Assembly (NCBI RefSeq): GCF_016863095.1
Contig: NZ_BOOF01000040.1
Location: 53,084 to 117,083 of the forward strand
Reading direction: 5' to 3'
Length of the DNA: 64,000 nucleotides
From: Microbispora siamensis
GTDB lineage: Bacteria > Actinomycetota > Actinomycetes > Streptosporangiales > Streptosporangiaceae
The translations under genes were made by a program, and so were the position numbers. Shown piece after piece: positions 7,866-17,054 of this stretch (position 1 is its first letter; each line of letters starts with the position of its first letter). The notes beneath the pieces are model-generated. The model made no database searches. It was given only the letters and a program-made list of their open reading frames with translations, and was not told the origin of the DNA.

Positions 7866-9299
7866 CTACCCGAATCGTCGGCCGTTGCGTCCCACCCGAC
7901 GATTCACAACCGGTGCGGTGATGGTCACGGGGATCCCTGACGGAGCCTGGGCGCCCGTGATACGTCTTAGTTCGGCCTCACCCGAACGGACCTGACTGGT
8001 CTGCGGGACGATACCGGCGTCGGCCATCAAGCGGCTCATGGCACGGCGCTGGTTGGGCAGGACGAGGGTGACGACGCTGCCGGACTCGCCGGCGCGGGCG
8101 GTGCGGCCGCCGCGGTGCAGGTAGTCCTTGTGGTCGCTTGGCGGGTCGACATTGACGACGAGGTCGAGGTTGTCGACGTGGATGCCGCGAGCTGCGACGT
8201 TGGTCGCAACCAGCACCGTGACGTGGCCGCTCTTGAACTGGGCGAGGGTGCGGGTTCGCTGGGGCTGGGACTTGCCCCCGTGCAGCGCGGCGGCACGTAC
8301 GCCGCTGTCCAGTAGCTTTTCGGTGAGCCGATCCACGGCGTGCTTGGTGTCAAGGAACATGATCACCCTGCCGTCGCGAGCAGCGATCTCCACAGTGGTG
8401 GCCTGCTTGTCGGCGCCTTGAATGTGCAGCACGTGGTGCTCCATCGTGGTGACCGCGCCCGCCGAGGGGTCAACCGAATGGACCACCGGGTCGGTCAGGT
8501 AGCGGCGTACCAGCAGGTCGACGTTACGGTCCAAAGTGGCGGAGAACAGCATCCGCTGGCCCCCGGGGCGCACCTGGTCGAGCAGATGGGTGATCTGAGG
8601 CATGAAGCCCATGTCGGCCATCTGGTCGGCCTCGTCCAGCACGGTGATGCCGACCTGATCGAGGCGGCAGTCGCCGCGCTCGATGAGATCCCTGAGCCGT
8701 CCCGGGGTCGCGACGACGACCTCGGCACCACCGCGCAGCGCTTGGGCCTGCCGGCCGATCGGCATACCGCCGACGACGGTGGCCAGCCGCAGCTTCAGTG
8801 ACCGGGCGTACGGGCCGAGCGCGTCGGTGACCTGCTGGGCCAGCTCCCGAGTGGGAACGAGGATCAGGGCCAGCGGCCGCCGCGACTCGGCGCGCTGCCC
8901 GGCGGTGCGGACGAGCAAGGCCAGGCCGAAGGCGAGGGTCTTGCCCGACCCGGTGCGCCCCCGCCCCAGGACATCCCGGCCTGCCAGGGAGTTCGGCAGC
9001 GTGGCCGCCTGGATCGGGAACGGGGCCTTCATACCCAGGCTGGTAAGCATCTTCGTCAGCGCGGGCGGCATGTTCAGTTCAGCGAATGTCACGGCTGCCG
9101 GCAGGGCCGGGGTGACGGTGACCGGCAGTGCGAACTCCCCTTGGAGCGCGGCGGGACGCCGCCCGTGACCATCGGAACGCCTGGGGGTGCCTGAACGACC
9201 CAGAACCGGCGAGCCGAATCGGTCGCCCCTGTCGGGGTTGGCAGAGCCGCCCGTGCGGGTGGGGGAGTAGCGGTCGTGCTTGCGAGTTGCATGGTTCAT
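7866..9299 (-). CDS. DEAD-box RNA helicase
   Basis: A 477-residue ATP-dependent RNA helicase with all core motifs: FPIQAATLP (Q motif), GRTGSGKT (I), PTRELA (Ia), TPGRL (Ib), DEAD (II), SAT (III), VATNVAARGIHV (V) and HRGGRTAR (VI). A basic, Gly/Arg-rich N-terminal extension of about 50 residues precedes the core. The ATG at 9299 has GAGGAAGG about 8 bases upstream; an ATG 24 bases earlier in frame has none. With CspA just upstream on the same strand it forms a cold-stress pair acting on RNA structure. Confidence 0.9.
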   Translation of the reverse strand: MNHATRKHDRYSPTRTGGSANPDRGDRFGSPVLGRSGTPRRSDGHGRRPAALQGEFALPVTVTPALPAAVTFAELNMPPALTKMLTSLGMKAPFPIQAATLPNSLAGRDVLGRGRTGSGKTLAFGLALLVRTAGQRAESRRPLALILVPTRELAQQVTDALGPYARSLKLRLATVVGGMPIGRQAQALRGGAEVVVATPGRLRDLIERGDCRLDQVGITVLDEADQMADMGFMPQITHLLDQVRPGGQRMLFSATLDRNVDLLVRRYLTDPVVHSVDPSAGAVTTMEHHVLHIQGADKQATTVEIAARDGRVIMFLDTKHAVDRLTEKLLDSGVRAAALHGGKSQPQRTRTLAQFKSGHVTVLVATNVAARGIHVDNLDLVVNVDPPSDHKDYLHRGGRTARAGESGSVVTLVLPNQRRAMSRLMADAGIVPQTSQVRSGEAELRRITGAQAPSGIPVTITAPVVNRRVGRNGRRFG

Positions 9300-9590
9300 A
9301 CAGAACCTTCCTCGATGCGGCACGTGTCAAGGATTCTCGGCGCGATGAGCGGCGCAAGAATGGCGACATGAGCCGAAGAAAAACGAGCCGAGCCGACGGA
9401 AAACAGCCTGGCGTCGTGTGTCGAAATCGTCGGCATTCGCCGAGAATAACGGCGGCTGGGATGCCGATCAGAGAGCTGGAGCGGACTTATGCCCGAACCG
9501 GAGCCATTAGTGGTCCATCCGGTGTGCGGCGGAAGAACAGACAGGTTTGTGAGGCCGTCACGGCGCATCGGGTACCACGAAAGCAACGCG

Positions 9591-9622
9591 CTGGGGCCCA
9601 CACCTTACGGCGCGGGCCCCAG
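9591..9622 (-). terminator. hairpin after cspA
   Basis: A stem CTGGGGCCC/GGGCCCCAG with a 14-base loop, 19 bp after the cspA stop on the minus strand. It probably ends or attenuates the cspA message before the helicase. No gene is seen between it and 9300; that stretch would be the helicase leader. Confidence 0.6.
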
Positions 9623-9640
9623 CTGCGTGGTGCGTCAGTG

Positions 9641-9847
9641 TCAGGCGGCGACGATGTTCTCGGCCTGGGGGCCCTTCTGGCCCTGGGTGACATCGAAGGC
9701 CACCTTCTGGCCCTCATGCAGCTCGCGGTAGCCGCCCTGAGAGATGATGTTGGAGTAGTGCGCGAAGACGTCGGCGCCGCCGCCGTCCTGCGCAATGAAG
9801 CCGAAGCCCTTCTCCGCGTTGAACCACTTCACGGTGCCAGAAGCCAT
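9641..9847 (-). CDS. cspA: cold-shock protein (CspA family)
   Basis: A 68-residue single OB-fold protein with both RNA-binding motifs, KGFGFI (RNP1) and VFAHYS (RNP2), starting [11 protein letters not shown] and ending KGPQAENI. It acts as an RNA chaperone. AGAGGAG lies 7 bases before the ATG at 9847. A leader of about 90 bases follows the upstream terminator (9941-9980), as in cold-inducible csp genes. Confidence 0.95.
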   Translation of the reverse strand: MASGTVKWFNAEKGFGFIAQDGGGADVFAHYSNIISQGGYRELHEGQKVAFDVTQGQKGPQAENIVAA

Positions 9848-9940
9848 GTTGATCTCCTCTTGATAGGTGTAGCCGAAATCCGCACTGTCACGAATTCCGC
9901 GTTGCCGCGATAGAGGCCCACCCGGAGAAGACCGGCAAAC

Positions 9941-9980
9941 AAAAAAAATGCACCTGAGGGGCTACATACCGTCAGGTGCA
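9941..9980 (-). terminator. intrinsic terminator (minus strand)
   Basis: The perfect stem TGCACCTGA/TCAGGTGCA (9949-9957 with 9972-9980) is followed on the minus strand by eight T residues (9948-9941). It ends transcription from the peptidoglycan-hydrolase side before cspA. Confidence 0.85.
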
Positions 9981-10149
9981 CACAAGTTCATCATGGGTAC
10001 CACAACTGCAACTACATCCAACCTAGCACACCCGGGGCGTGATAGGCACCCCGCCGCTCTCCGCCTGGGCGAATCGCATCCGCGCGGCGCCCCACCCCGC
10101 CCCCGCATCTCGGCCCAGTGCTCCCGAAGCTGCGGCGAGGGGCATAGCC

Positions 10150-10270
10150 AGGTTTGATCCTTTCCGTTCCGTCTGATGTGGTTTCAGGTGCCTCACCGGC
10201 GAATCCACTCCCACCTGGCGCGGCGCACAACCCGAAGCAGACGGAACACGCGTGATCAAACACCCCCTAA
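10150..10270. repeat. repeat D copy 2 with added inverted arm
   Basis: Positions 10196-10270 repeat the blocks of 6106-6185. In this copy a left arm at 10150-10193 (TTTGATCC, then GTTCCGTCTGATGTGG) is the inverted complement of the right part, so the whole can fold into a long hairpin. It lies in the 3' region of the hydrolase pseudogene. Function unknown. Confidence 0.5.
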
Positions 10271-11506
10271 GGCGGTCGTACGGCCCCGGCGTAGTCGCTT
10301 CGGGACATCGGCGCGATCCGTACGTGGCTGCCGGTGTACGGAGCATGGACCATCTTCCCCTTGCCGATGTAGAGGCCCACATGGTGGATCGTGTCGGGAT
10401 TTCGGGGGTTGTACGCGAAGAAGACCAGGTCGCCTGGTTGGAGCTGGGAGCGGTCGACGTGCTTGCCCGAGTGCCACTGGGGGCCGGTGGAGGAGCCGAT
10501 GCGGACGCCTGCCTTGCTCCATGCGTACTCGGTGAGGCCGCTGCAGTCAAAGCCCTTGGTCCTGGCGCCTCGGCCGGTGCCGAAGCTCGGCCCGCCTGGC
10601 CCGCCGCCACCCCAGGAGTAGGGCACGCCGATCATTCGAAGCGCGGCTCTGACAGCGATCGCACCTCGCTCAGAGGGCCTCTCGATCAGCACGTTTCCGT
10701 CAGAGATCGTCTCGTTGGCAGGGTTGTTCGCCCTGAGTTTCAGTTCCTCGCAGAGCCGGCCCGCGACGGTGGTCACGATGTCATCAGCGCGTTTCCTGAT
10801 CTCGTCAAGGTCGGGCTGCTTGCTTGAGTCCTGGCCGGTCAGGTCCCTGGCGATACTGGCGACGAGCGCGTCACGCGGAACGCCGAGCCCGGCTGCGGCT
10901 TGGATACTGCCCCGCATGTCGTCGCTCGTGGGGGTGTCCACGGCCGCTCGCCTGGGTGATCCGCTCTTCCACGGCAGGGCGACCAGCGCCTTGGCACGCG
11001 GTTCGTGCTTGGCGTAGGCGTCGCGCAGGTCCTCGCGGGGGTGCTGGACGAGTGCTGCGGCCTGGGTGAGCGTCATGTGCTCCCCAGCCGGGGATCTCGA
11101 CCAGGCGCGTGTAGAAGGAGCGAGCTGCGTGGGAGGGGTCGGTGACCTGTTGCTTCGTCCCCCAGCCTTGCGACGGCTGCTGCTGAAACAGTCCGTACGA
11201 GCCGGTGCCGGTCTTTAAATTGGTAAGACTGCTTTCCTGAATCGCGGTGCCGAGGGCGACCTCGGCGGCTCGCCTGGGCAGCCCTTTCGCGACCTGCTGC
11301 GAGGAGAGCCCGAAGCGGGCAGCGGGCACTTGCCGTACCGCGTCAGGTGGGGCGGCGTAGGCGCAGATCGCAGTTCGGAGCTTGGCCGTGTCGGCAGCGG
11401 TGAAGACGTACTTGGCTCCGCCGCCTATGGCGGCGATGACGACGACCCCGCACACCAGGCAACCGCCCGTCGCGGTGAATTTGCCGACCCCGAGCTCTGC
11501 GATCAA
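10267..11506 (-). pseudogene. transglycosylase-NlpC/P60 peptidoglycan hydrolase, frameshifted
   Basis: The N-terminal frame from 11506 has a membrane anchor (CLVCGVVVIAAIGGG) and a lysozyme-like domain (ALGTAIQESSLTNLKTG, then GSYGLFQQQPSQGWG). After SFYTRLVEIPGW the reading moves to the frame starting at 11076. That frame ends in an NlpC/P60 domain with catalytic Cys in FDCSGLTEYAW and His in IHHVGLYIG. One extra G in the run at 11082-11085 explains the shift. Intact, this would be a conjugation-type bifunctional wall hydrolase of about 400 residues. The start codon is uncertain (TTG). Confidence 0.7.
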
Positions 11507-11647
11507 GCGCGCCTCTGCTGGCCGAAGTGCCGTGCGAGTTCGGCGAGGCGCAGCCGCCCGTCCGTACGATTGCCCGGAAGCCAGACGGCGTCGTGCGGTT
11601 CCTGGCCCTCGACGGCGGTGGCGACGGGTACCGACACGATGGAGCTG

Positions 11648-11750
11648 CGGGCGGGGTGATCAGGCTCCACCTACGGCCGGCAACGCTGAGCAGGCCCTTG
11701 GCGATCACCCCGGAGTCGGAGCGCCCCCGCCCGGAGGCGTTGGTCGTTGG
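11648..11750. repeat. repeat B copy 1
   Basis: This stretch matches 18930-19040 at both ends: GCGGGCGGGGTGATCAGG at its start, then GATCACCCCGGAG and GGAGGCGTTGGT at its end. The inner part differs. It flanks one side of a SUKH gene (11831-12538) whose other side carries repeat C. Confidence 0.55.
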
Positions 11751-11830
11751 ACTTCCTCGATCTCACGCTGCGGACTTGGAGAGCTTGGTAAGGCCCTCGC
11801 AAGGAGCGGGATGTGAAGCGTTACCAGGCT

Positions 11831-12538
11831 CTATGCGTCGAACCAGCGGAACCAGATCGGCGTGTCTATCCCCGCCTGCCAGCGTTGGTAGGCGGCTTGG
11901 CGCTGCTCTGGCGTCACCAGCGGCTCTTCGTGTTTGAGCCAGTCGAGATACCACTCCCCGAAGGTCGCGGGCTTTCCGGCGTCATTCAGGAGTGGGTTGA
12001 GACGGTCGCATGTTGCGCGCCCATCGAACCACATGGTGCCGCGCATAGGTCCGCTGGCTACGAGGAGTGTGTAGAAGCCGCAGCCGTCGTCGCAAAGGAA
12101 GATCGCTCCTGTGGTCCGGGCCTCTCCTGCTGCTTCGGCCGCCCTCTCCCATTCGTCGTGGGCCGCTTGATAGGCCGCGGTTGATGCGTAGTCCTCATAC
12201 TGCGGCTCTTTCGACCAGATCTCTTCACAGGCTGCCAAAGCGGTGTCGTGATCGGGGAAAGGGACGTGCAGGTTGGCATGCTGGGTGGAAGTGTCCCCGT
12301 CCCAGTGCCAACCTGTTTGACCGAGGCGCAGCGTACGGGCTCGGCCGCCTGCGCTGACGGTCAGCAGGTACTGCCGGTAGTCATCGGGGAACGTGACGCC
12401 GAACTGCTTCTCGGCCTGGTGCACCTGCGCCTCGGCAAGGGCTGGAGGCAGGAGGTCATCGCTGCTCGTGCCGGGTCTTCGCCGCGCGTACAGAGCGATG
12501 GTCCGCGCTCGGACCTCGTTCCAGTCCACTTTCTGCAT
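11831..12538 (-). CDS. SUKH (SMI1/KNR4) domain protein
   Basis: A 235-residue soluble protein. The SMI1/KNR4 fold starts near residue 35 with QVHQAEKQFGVTFPDDYRQY, the family hallmark, and continues to the C-terminal GTMWFDGRATCDRL and LKHEEPL region. Many SUKH proteins are immunity proteins against secreted nuclease toxins; others have unknown roles. No toxin gene is adjacent. The ATG at 12538 gives the usual N-terminus. It is flanked by repeats B and C, like the unrelated gene at 19211. Confidence 0.8.
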   Translation of the reverse strand: MQKVDWNEVRARTIALYARRRPGTSSDDLLPPALAEAQVHQAEKQFGVTFPDDYRQYLLTVSAGGRARTLRLGQTGWHWDGDTSTQHANLHVPFPDHDTALAACEEIWSKEPQYEDYASTAAYQAAHDEWERAAEAAGEARTTGAIFLCDDGCGFYTLLVASGPMRGTMWFDGRATCDRLNPLLNDAGKPATFGEWYLDWLKHEEPLVTPEQRQAAYQRWQAGIDTPIWFRWFDA

Positions 12539-12590
12539 GCCAGGCAAGATAGCTCGGCAAGTACGCACGGTCGGGGAACGCCTGTCCGCG

Positions 12591-12711
12591 CGGCCCGAGC
12601 TGCTGGCGGCCGGGACCGGCCCCCAGTCCGCACGCCCGGCCGCCGAGCGGGCGCAGGGCCGCGAGGCAGCGCGGAGCGCCGCCCTTGACTTCTATGAGCG
12701 TAATTCGGCAG
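12591..12711. repeat. repeat C copy 1 (highly folded, GC-rich)
   Basis: About 120 bp closely similar to 19573-19693. It contains a long stem GGCGGCCGGG/CCCGGCCGCC. The second copy also has GGCGGCGC/GCGCCGCC followed by CCTTGATTCCT, which resembles a plus-strand terminator. The IS481-like element inserted only a few bases beyond its right end. Confidence 0.6.
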
Positions 12712-12729
12712 TACGACCACTGAAGCTGC

Positions 12730-14152
12730 TGTCCTGTCCCGCGACATGCTTGACACATCAGTCCCAGGACATGTTTGACAGGTGCCGGTGTCGGTCGATC
12801 TTTCGTGCGTTGTTTGCGGGTGGCGCGCGTCAGGAGGCCGGGATTGGCCCTGGTCGATTTGTCAGTTGTCGAGCAGCGTTATCGGGCGGTTTTGGCGGTC
12901 CTCGCCGGGGCGAGTGTGAGCGAGACCGCCGCCCAGGTTGGGGTGTCGCGGCAGACGATGCATTCCTGGCTGCGCCGCTATCGGGAATCCGGTTTGTCGG
13001 GGTTGGCCGACCGTTCTCGCCGGCCGAAGTCGTCGCCGTCGCAGTTATCGGCGGAGGTGGAGGCGGTGGTGTGTGAGCTGCGGCGCGAGCATCCGCGGTG
13101 GGGTCCGGTCCGGCTGGTGCACGAGGCCCAGCGCCTGGGGGGTGGATCCGGTGCCGTCGCGGATGGCGGTGTATCGGGCGCTGGTGCGCCACGGGCTGGT
13201 GAGTGCGCGGCAGCGGCGCAAACGCCGGGAGGACTATCTGCGGTGGGAGCGGCCTGCGCCGATGCAGTTGTGGCAGATGGACATCGTCGGCGGGGTGTTC
13301 CTGGCCGACGGCACCGAGGCGAAGGTCGTCACCGGGGTCGATGACCATTCCCGCTACTGCGTGATCGCCTCTGTGGTGGCTCGTCCGACGGGGCGGGCGG
13401 TGTGCCTGGCCTTCGCGGCGGCGCTGCGGGCCTTCGGGGTGCCGGAAGAGGTGCTGACGGACAATGGCAAGCAGTTCACCGACCGGTTCGGCAAGGGCGG
13501 GGAGGTGCTGTTCGACCGGATCTGCCGCGACAACGGCATCACGCATCGGCTGACTCAGCCGCGTTCGCCGACCACGACGGGGAAGGTCGAGCGGTTTCAC
13601 CAGACGCTGCGCCGCGAGCTGCTGGACGACGCGGTGCCGTTTGAGGACCTGGCGGCGGCGCAGGCCGCGGTGGACGCCTGGGTGATCGAGTACAACACCC
13701 GGCGGTCGCATCAGGCGATCGGCATGGCATGCCCGGCCGAGCGGTTCACGCCCACGGCCGACCCCCGCGAGGAGTTGCTGCCGCTGCGGCTGCCCGGCGC
13801 GCTCAAGGCAATCGACGGTCAGGCCGTCGATCAGTGTGCCCCGCAGCAGCCGTCCCCGTCGCCGGATCCCACTTCGCCGGCCGCTCTCGCCGAGCCCACA
13901 GACCTGGTCGACGGCGAGGAGCCGGTCAGGGCGTGGTCGGGCGGGCCGGTGGAGTTCGACCGCGTCGTCCCCGCCAGCGACACCACATTGACCATCGAAC
14001 TGCCCGACGACACCCGCGTGGTCCGCCGCACCACCACTCAACCCGTCCGCAGCGTCAAAGCGGCCCGGCCCCGCAAGGCCGGTCATGTTTCCTAGGGCGC
14101 CCGTCAAGCATCTGGTGGGACAGAACTGTCAATCATGTCGTGGGACTAGACA
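12730..14152 (+). mobile_element. IS481-family insertion sequence with 15-bp target duplication
   Basis: Terminal inverted repeats begin TGTCCTGTCCCGCGACATG on the left and TGTCTAGTCCCACGACATG on the right (read inward). The element is flanked by a perfect 15-bp direct repeat, GACCACTGAAGCTGC, at 12715-12729 and 14153-14167. At 1423 bp with one transposase gene it is of usual IS481 size. The intact target duplication indicates a simple insertion without later rearrangement. Confidence 0.85.
12844..14095 (+). pseudogene. IS481 transposase, frameshifted at a G6 run
   Basis: The N-terminal helix-turn-helix (AVLAGASVSETAAQVGVSRQ) lies in one frame. The DDE catalytic part is in another: MDIVGG (D1), LTDNGKQF (D2) and TTTGKVERFH (E). 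At 13137-13142 six G residues replace the five needed for a continuous LG-VDPVP reading. IS481 transposases are normally one frame, so this is a broken gene, a sequence error, or an unusual slippery site. The start is probably TTG at 12844. Confidence 0.75.
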
Positions 14153-14248
14153 GACCACTGAAGCTGCAGAACTTGGATTTGCTCTTCCCATCGGCATCGG
14201 CTGCTGGCGTCTCCCCAGATGGTGGGCGGACCGTACCGGCCGGCAATC

Positions 14249-15064
14249 TCATTGCTGGCTGTCGTCTATCTCTTCATATAGGTCCTGTCCGTTGGACCAG
14301 CGGCTCAGCCATTCCGCCAACGTGGGAACCGTAAGAACGATTCCAGCTTCGATGGGTCCTTCCGGATAATCCCAGCCAGAACCATCCCAGAGCGAGACGG
14401 GGTTGCCAGGATGAGTAAGTGAGACGTACCAGTAAAGTGTGCATCCACCGCCCGCGATGGGGAACCCCATGACCTCGCTTACCTCGCGCGACTCCTCGTA
14501 TGCCTCTACAGCATTTGGTCCAACTCCGCCAAGGCGGCAACCCTGGGGAGTGATCCCCAGAAGCCCGTCCTCTGGGCCAGGGCCGAATCCGCCATCGCTG
14601 ACCTCCAAGTAAACGCGTTTAAGAAGGAGGGGGAGGGGATGGCCGATACGTTGTTCGCAAGTGACAACGTCGGCCAACGACGCGGGGGAATAGGGCGGCC
14701 CATGTGGACTGTTGCGAAAAAACGCTATCGCTTCTGGCGCTCCGGCTCTCAAGGGAACCTCCCATAGGCTGTCGTCGGGCTCAGCTGACTGCATGTTTGC
14801 AGAGGAAAGAATGGGTGGACTGTCGGGGAAGAAAGGCGCTTCCCCCGTTTCGATCGTCTGCCGTTCGTTCGGCTCTGGAGCGAGTGGAAGTTCGCTTCGA
14901 GTATCACCCGATTTGGTCCGACTTCGCAGAGATACGAACCGCTTCCTGACCTGGTCTCCGTACTCACGCTTGAGCCAGTCCAGCGGCACCCAAACGGTGT
15001 CGTGGCGCCGGGCGGGATCGTAAGCTCGGCGACGAAGCCGCCGAATTAAATCATCGTGCGACAT
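14249..15064 (-). CDS. SUKH (SMI1/KNR4) domain protein
   Basis: A 271-residue protein. The N-terminal 80 residues are basic and unrecognised. A SUKH fold starts near residue 130 with LADVVTCEQRIGHPLPLLLK, then RVYLEVSDGGFGPGPEDGLLG, and ends with TLAEWLSRW. The start is the ATG at 15064. It stands alone between the IS element and a broken cutA. Possible immunity role by family only; no partner toxin is visible. Confidence 0.75.
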   Translation of the reverse strand: MSHDDLIRRLRRRAYDPARRHDTVWVPLDWLKREYGDQVRKRFVSLRSRTKSGDTRSELPLAPEPNERQTIETGEAPFFPDSPPILSSANMQSAEPDDSLWEVPLRAGAPEAIAFFRNSPHGPPYSPASLADVVTCEQRIGHPLPLLLKRVYLEVSDGGFGPGPEDGLLGITPQGCRLGGVGPNAVEAYEESREVSEVMGFPIAGGGCTLYWYVSLTHPGNPVSLWDGSGWDYPEGPIEAGIVLTVPTLAEWLSRWSNGQDLYEEIDDSQQ

Positions 15065-15177
15065 GATCGACAGTATGCCAGGCCGCTGTGTGCGGCAATC
15101 AGACCCGCCACTGTAGATGGAACCGGTGGCGCTCCCGGTACAGATAATCAATCAGGGAAGATCGTGAGGTGGCGACG

Positions 15178-15507
15178 ATGAACGCAATCGAGGTTCGTGT
15201 GACGAAGTGACAGCCGGGACGAGGCCGAGCGGATTGCTTCTGCCGTCGTGGCTCGGCGTCTGGCGGCTTGTGCGCAGGTCGTTGCGCCGATCTCCTCTAC
15301 CTACTGGTGGGCGGGTGAGGTTCAGCAGGCGGAGGAGTGGTTGTTGCTCATGAAGACGACTGCTGATCGCTTCGAGGACCTTGCGGCTTGCGTGCGTGAG
15401 CTGCACTCGTACGAGGTGCCTGAGATCGTGCGGTTCCGATCGTGCAGGGGACACCGGACTACTTGGAGTGGATCAGGCGGGAGACGGTCCCAGAGCGAGA
15501 CGAGTAG
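15178..15507 (+). pseudogene. cutA: CutA-like divalent-cation tolerance protein, frameshifted
   Basis: The middle frame reads DEAERIASAVVARRLAACAQ, then STYWWAGEVQQAEEWLLLMK, a clear CutA core. The start (ATG at 15178, MNAIEVRVTK then stop) and the end (VPIVQGTPDYLEWI to the TAG at 15505) lie in other frames. Two single-base indels are needed, near 15208 and near 15430 (GTGCGG for GTGGCGG). A full CutA is about 105-110 residues. The tail overlaps a regulator remnant on the other strand. Confidence 0.75.
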
Positions 15508-15840
15508 CGCGGATGTCGCCGAGTAGTTCGCGGGCGGCATAGTCTGGCCGGGCGGCAAGGGCCTTCTCCACCTTGGCGAGGTGCTGCATGCCCCAGGTGG
15601 ATTCGGTGCGCTGGGCTGCTTCGAGTGCGCGGCGGGCGTAGGTGATTCCCTCGGTCACGTCGCCGAGCTGGAGCTGTGCTTGTGCGATGTCGGCGTAGAC
15701 GACGGACACGCGCTTTTGGTCCTCGTCCTGGCCGAGAGCGGCAAGGGCGGCTTGGCCGGCCTCTGCCACGTGCTGCTCGTCGCTCGGCAACGTCCGCAAG
15801 CTCAAGACTGGGGCGTACCGACTGAGGTTCCAGCGGCACG
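15473..15840 (-). pseudogene. C-terminal TPR part of an XRE-type regulator (remnant)
   Basis: The frame reads EDQKRVSVVYADIAQAQLQL, then GITYARRALEAAQR and WGMQHLAKVEKALAARPDYA. This is the TPR-like tail of actinobacterial helix-turn-helix/TPR regulators, comparable in type to the intact protein at 23532-24827. The DNA-binding half is missing; the frame is cut at about 15840 where the integrase remnant begins. Confidence 0.6.
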
Positions 15841-15845
15841 GCGAG

Positions 15846-16535
15846 ATGCGCACTCATCCTGAGATATTCGCCACACGAGGCGAGGCGGAACGGGCGCTGT
15901 GGAAGATGGGCGCGGATGGGCGGGCCGACTGCACCCAGGACAGACGTTTCCGCGCCCTGGTGCTGCTCGCCACCTTCGCCAGTCTGCGATGGGGTGAGGT
16001 GAGCGCCCTTCATCGCAGTGACCTCGACCTGGATTCCGGGACGGTGCGCGTTCGGGCCGCCTTCGTTGAGCGCTCCACCGGTGAACTGGTTCTCGGCCAG
16101 CCCAAGTCCAAGGCCGGACGGCGGATCGTGGGCATCCCTCAAGCGATCGTCCCCGCGCTGCGGGAGCACCTTGCTACCTACGTGCAGGACGAGCCGGGCG
16201 CGCTGCTCTTCCCTGGTGCCAAGGGCGGCCCGCTGCGGCGGAGCGGCTTCAACACCCGTACGCGCTGGGTGGACGTGGTCAAGGAGATGGGCCTCCCTGG
16301 TCTCCATTTCCATGATCTGCGTCACACCGGAAACATGCTGGCGGCAGAGTCTGGCGCGGGGCTCAAGGACCTCATGGCCCGGATGGGTCATGACAATGTC
16401 CGGGCCGCGATGATCTATCAGCACGCCGTACGCGGCGCCGACAAGACGATCACGGATGCGATCGACCGGCATATCAGCGGGGCCGGCGACGAGGACGAGG
16501 ACGGATCGGCGGCCGTCCTGGTCCCCGTGGGCTAA
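15846..16535 (+). pseudogene. tyrosine integrase lacking its N-terminal half
   Basis: A 229-residue frame with the catalytic domain complete: Arg in ATFASLRWGEV, Lys in KSKAGRR, HFHDLRHTGN (H-x-x-R), and MGHDNVRAAMIYQH with the nucleophile Tyr. The N-terminal arm-binding domain and most of the core-binding domain are missing; a normal protein is about 370 residues. It differs clearly from the intact integrase at 30800, so it belongs to a separate element. It lies 91 bp before attachment copy 2, the usual integrase position. Confidence 0.8.
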
Positions 16536-16553
16536 TTGCACGCTAATTGCACG
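16532..16553 (+). repeat. 11-bp perfect tandem repeat, predicted arm site (right, element 1)
   Basis: CTAATTGCACG occurs twice in tandem, overlapping the end of the truncated integrase gene and about 75 bp before attachment copy 2. Same spacing and -GCACG end as the other arm pairs. Confidence 0.6.
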
Positions 16554-16581
16554 GAAGATCGAACAGGTGCGAGAAATGATC

Positions 16582-16620
16582 AAGGCCCGGGTCGGGGAAT
16601 CTGTCCCTGACCTGGGCCTT
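16582..16620. terminator. stem-loop between integrase remnant and attachment copy 2
   Basis: AAGGCCC pairs with GGGCCTT across an inner GGTC/GACC pair. A near-identical structure lies at 31964-32001 before the tRNA. No T tract. Likely a terminator kept with the element's right end. Confidence 0.5.
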
Positions 16621-16626
16621 CGTTCG

Positions 16627-16670
16627 TGGAGCGGGTGACGGGAATCGAACCCGCGCTGTCAGCTTGGGAA
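16627..16670. repeat. attachment-site copy 2
   Basis: Identical over 44 bp to the 3' part of tRNA-Gly(CCC). Divergence starts at 16672. No gene is visible from here to 17054 apart from the arm repeats. Confidence 0.9.
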
Positions 16671-16770
16671 GTCTTTCAAGATCACGCCATCTGAGCTGGG
16701 CAAACACTGACCTGGGCCTATGGCGGTCGAGTCACCGTGAGTCCCCGCAGCTTCCCGGTGCTCGCCAACC

Positions 16771-16792
16771 GAACGGGCACGCAACGGGCACG
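16771..16792 (+). repeat. 11-bp tandem repeat, predicted arm site (left, element 2)
   Basis: GAACGGGCACG and CAACGGGCACG in tandem, about 100 bp inside attachment copy 2, matching the arm-pair pattern of the other ends. Confidence 0.6.
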
Positions 16793-17054
16793 AGTGAAGC
16801 ATGCCGAAGCACCGTGAGCCCCTGCTATTGGCGACCTATTTGCGACGTCGGTGCTGTCCCAGTACTTGATCGCACCTCGTGTAATGCCGTGAGACTGTCT
16901 TCTCATAGGCGCAACTCAAGGTGCTCAATTTCGGGCGGCCTGAATGTCGGTTCCGGCCCCTCTTGTTGCTCAATGTATGGAGGGCTCCTCCTGGGGGCGA
17001 TACTCTAGCAGGTGGCCGCCCTTGCGTGGAAAGACTCGAATCGGTGGAGGTCGA

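Larger units (their letters stand above)
408..16670. mobile_element. Element 1: decayed tRNA-Gly-integrated element
   Basis: The segment is bounded by two identical 44-bp copies of the 3' part of tRNA-Gly(CCC). Just inside the left copy are 11-bp tandem arm repeats (536-557). Just inside the right copy is a second arm pair (16532-16553), next to an N-terminally truncated integrase (15846-16535). No intact replication or transfer genes are visible. The interior is cargo plus wreckage: kinase, MFS/LysR, MerR, DEAD-box helicase, CspA, SUKH genes, IS481-like insertion, and several frameshifted genes. A further degenerate junction at 2093-2257 suggests that it is itself a composite. Confidence 0.75.

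Noticed and set aside
10150..10270. cyclic-di-AMP riboswitch, suggested by the nearby NlpC/P60 gene
   Set aside because: The repeat lies behind, not before, the hydrolase gene, and the conserved riboswitch core bases are not seen.
13137..13142. programmed frameshift of the IS481 transposase
   Set aside because: IS481 transposases are usually single-frame and other genes of the same element show similar one-base breaks. Kept only as a possibility.
12830..14107. 425-codon minus-strand frame inside the IS element
   Set aside because: Antisense of the transposase; Pro/Arg/His-rich without a fold.
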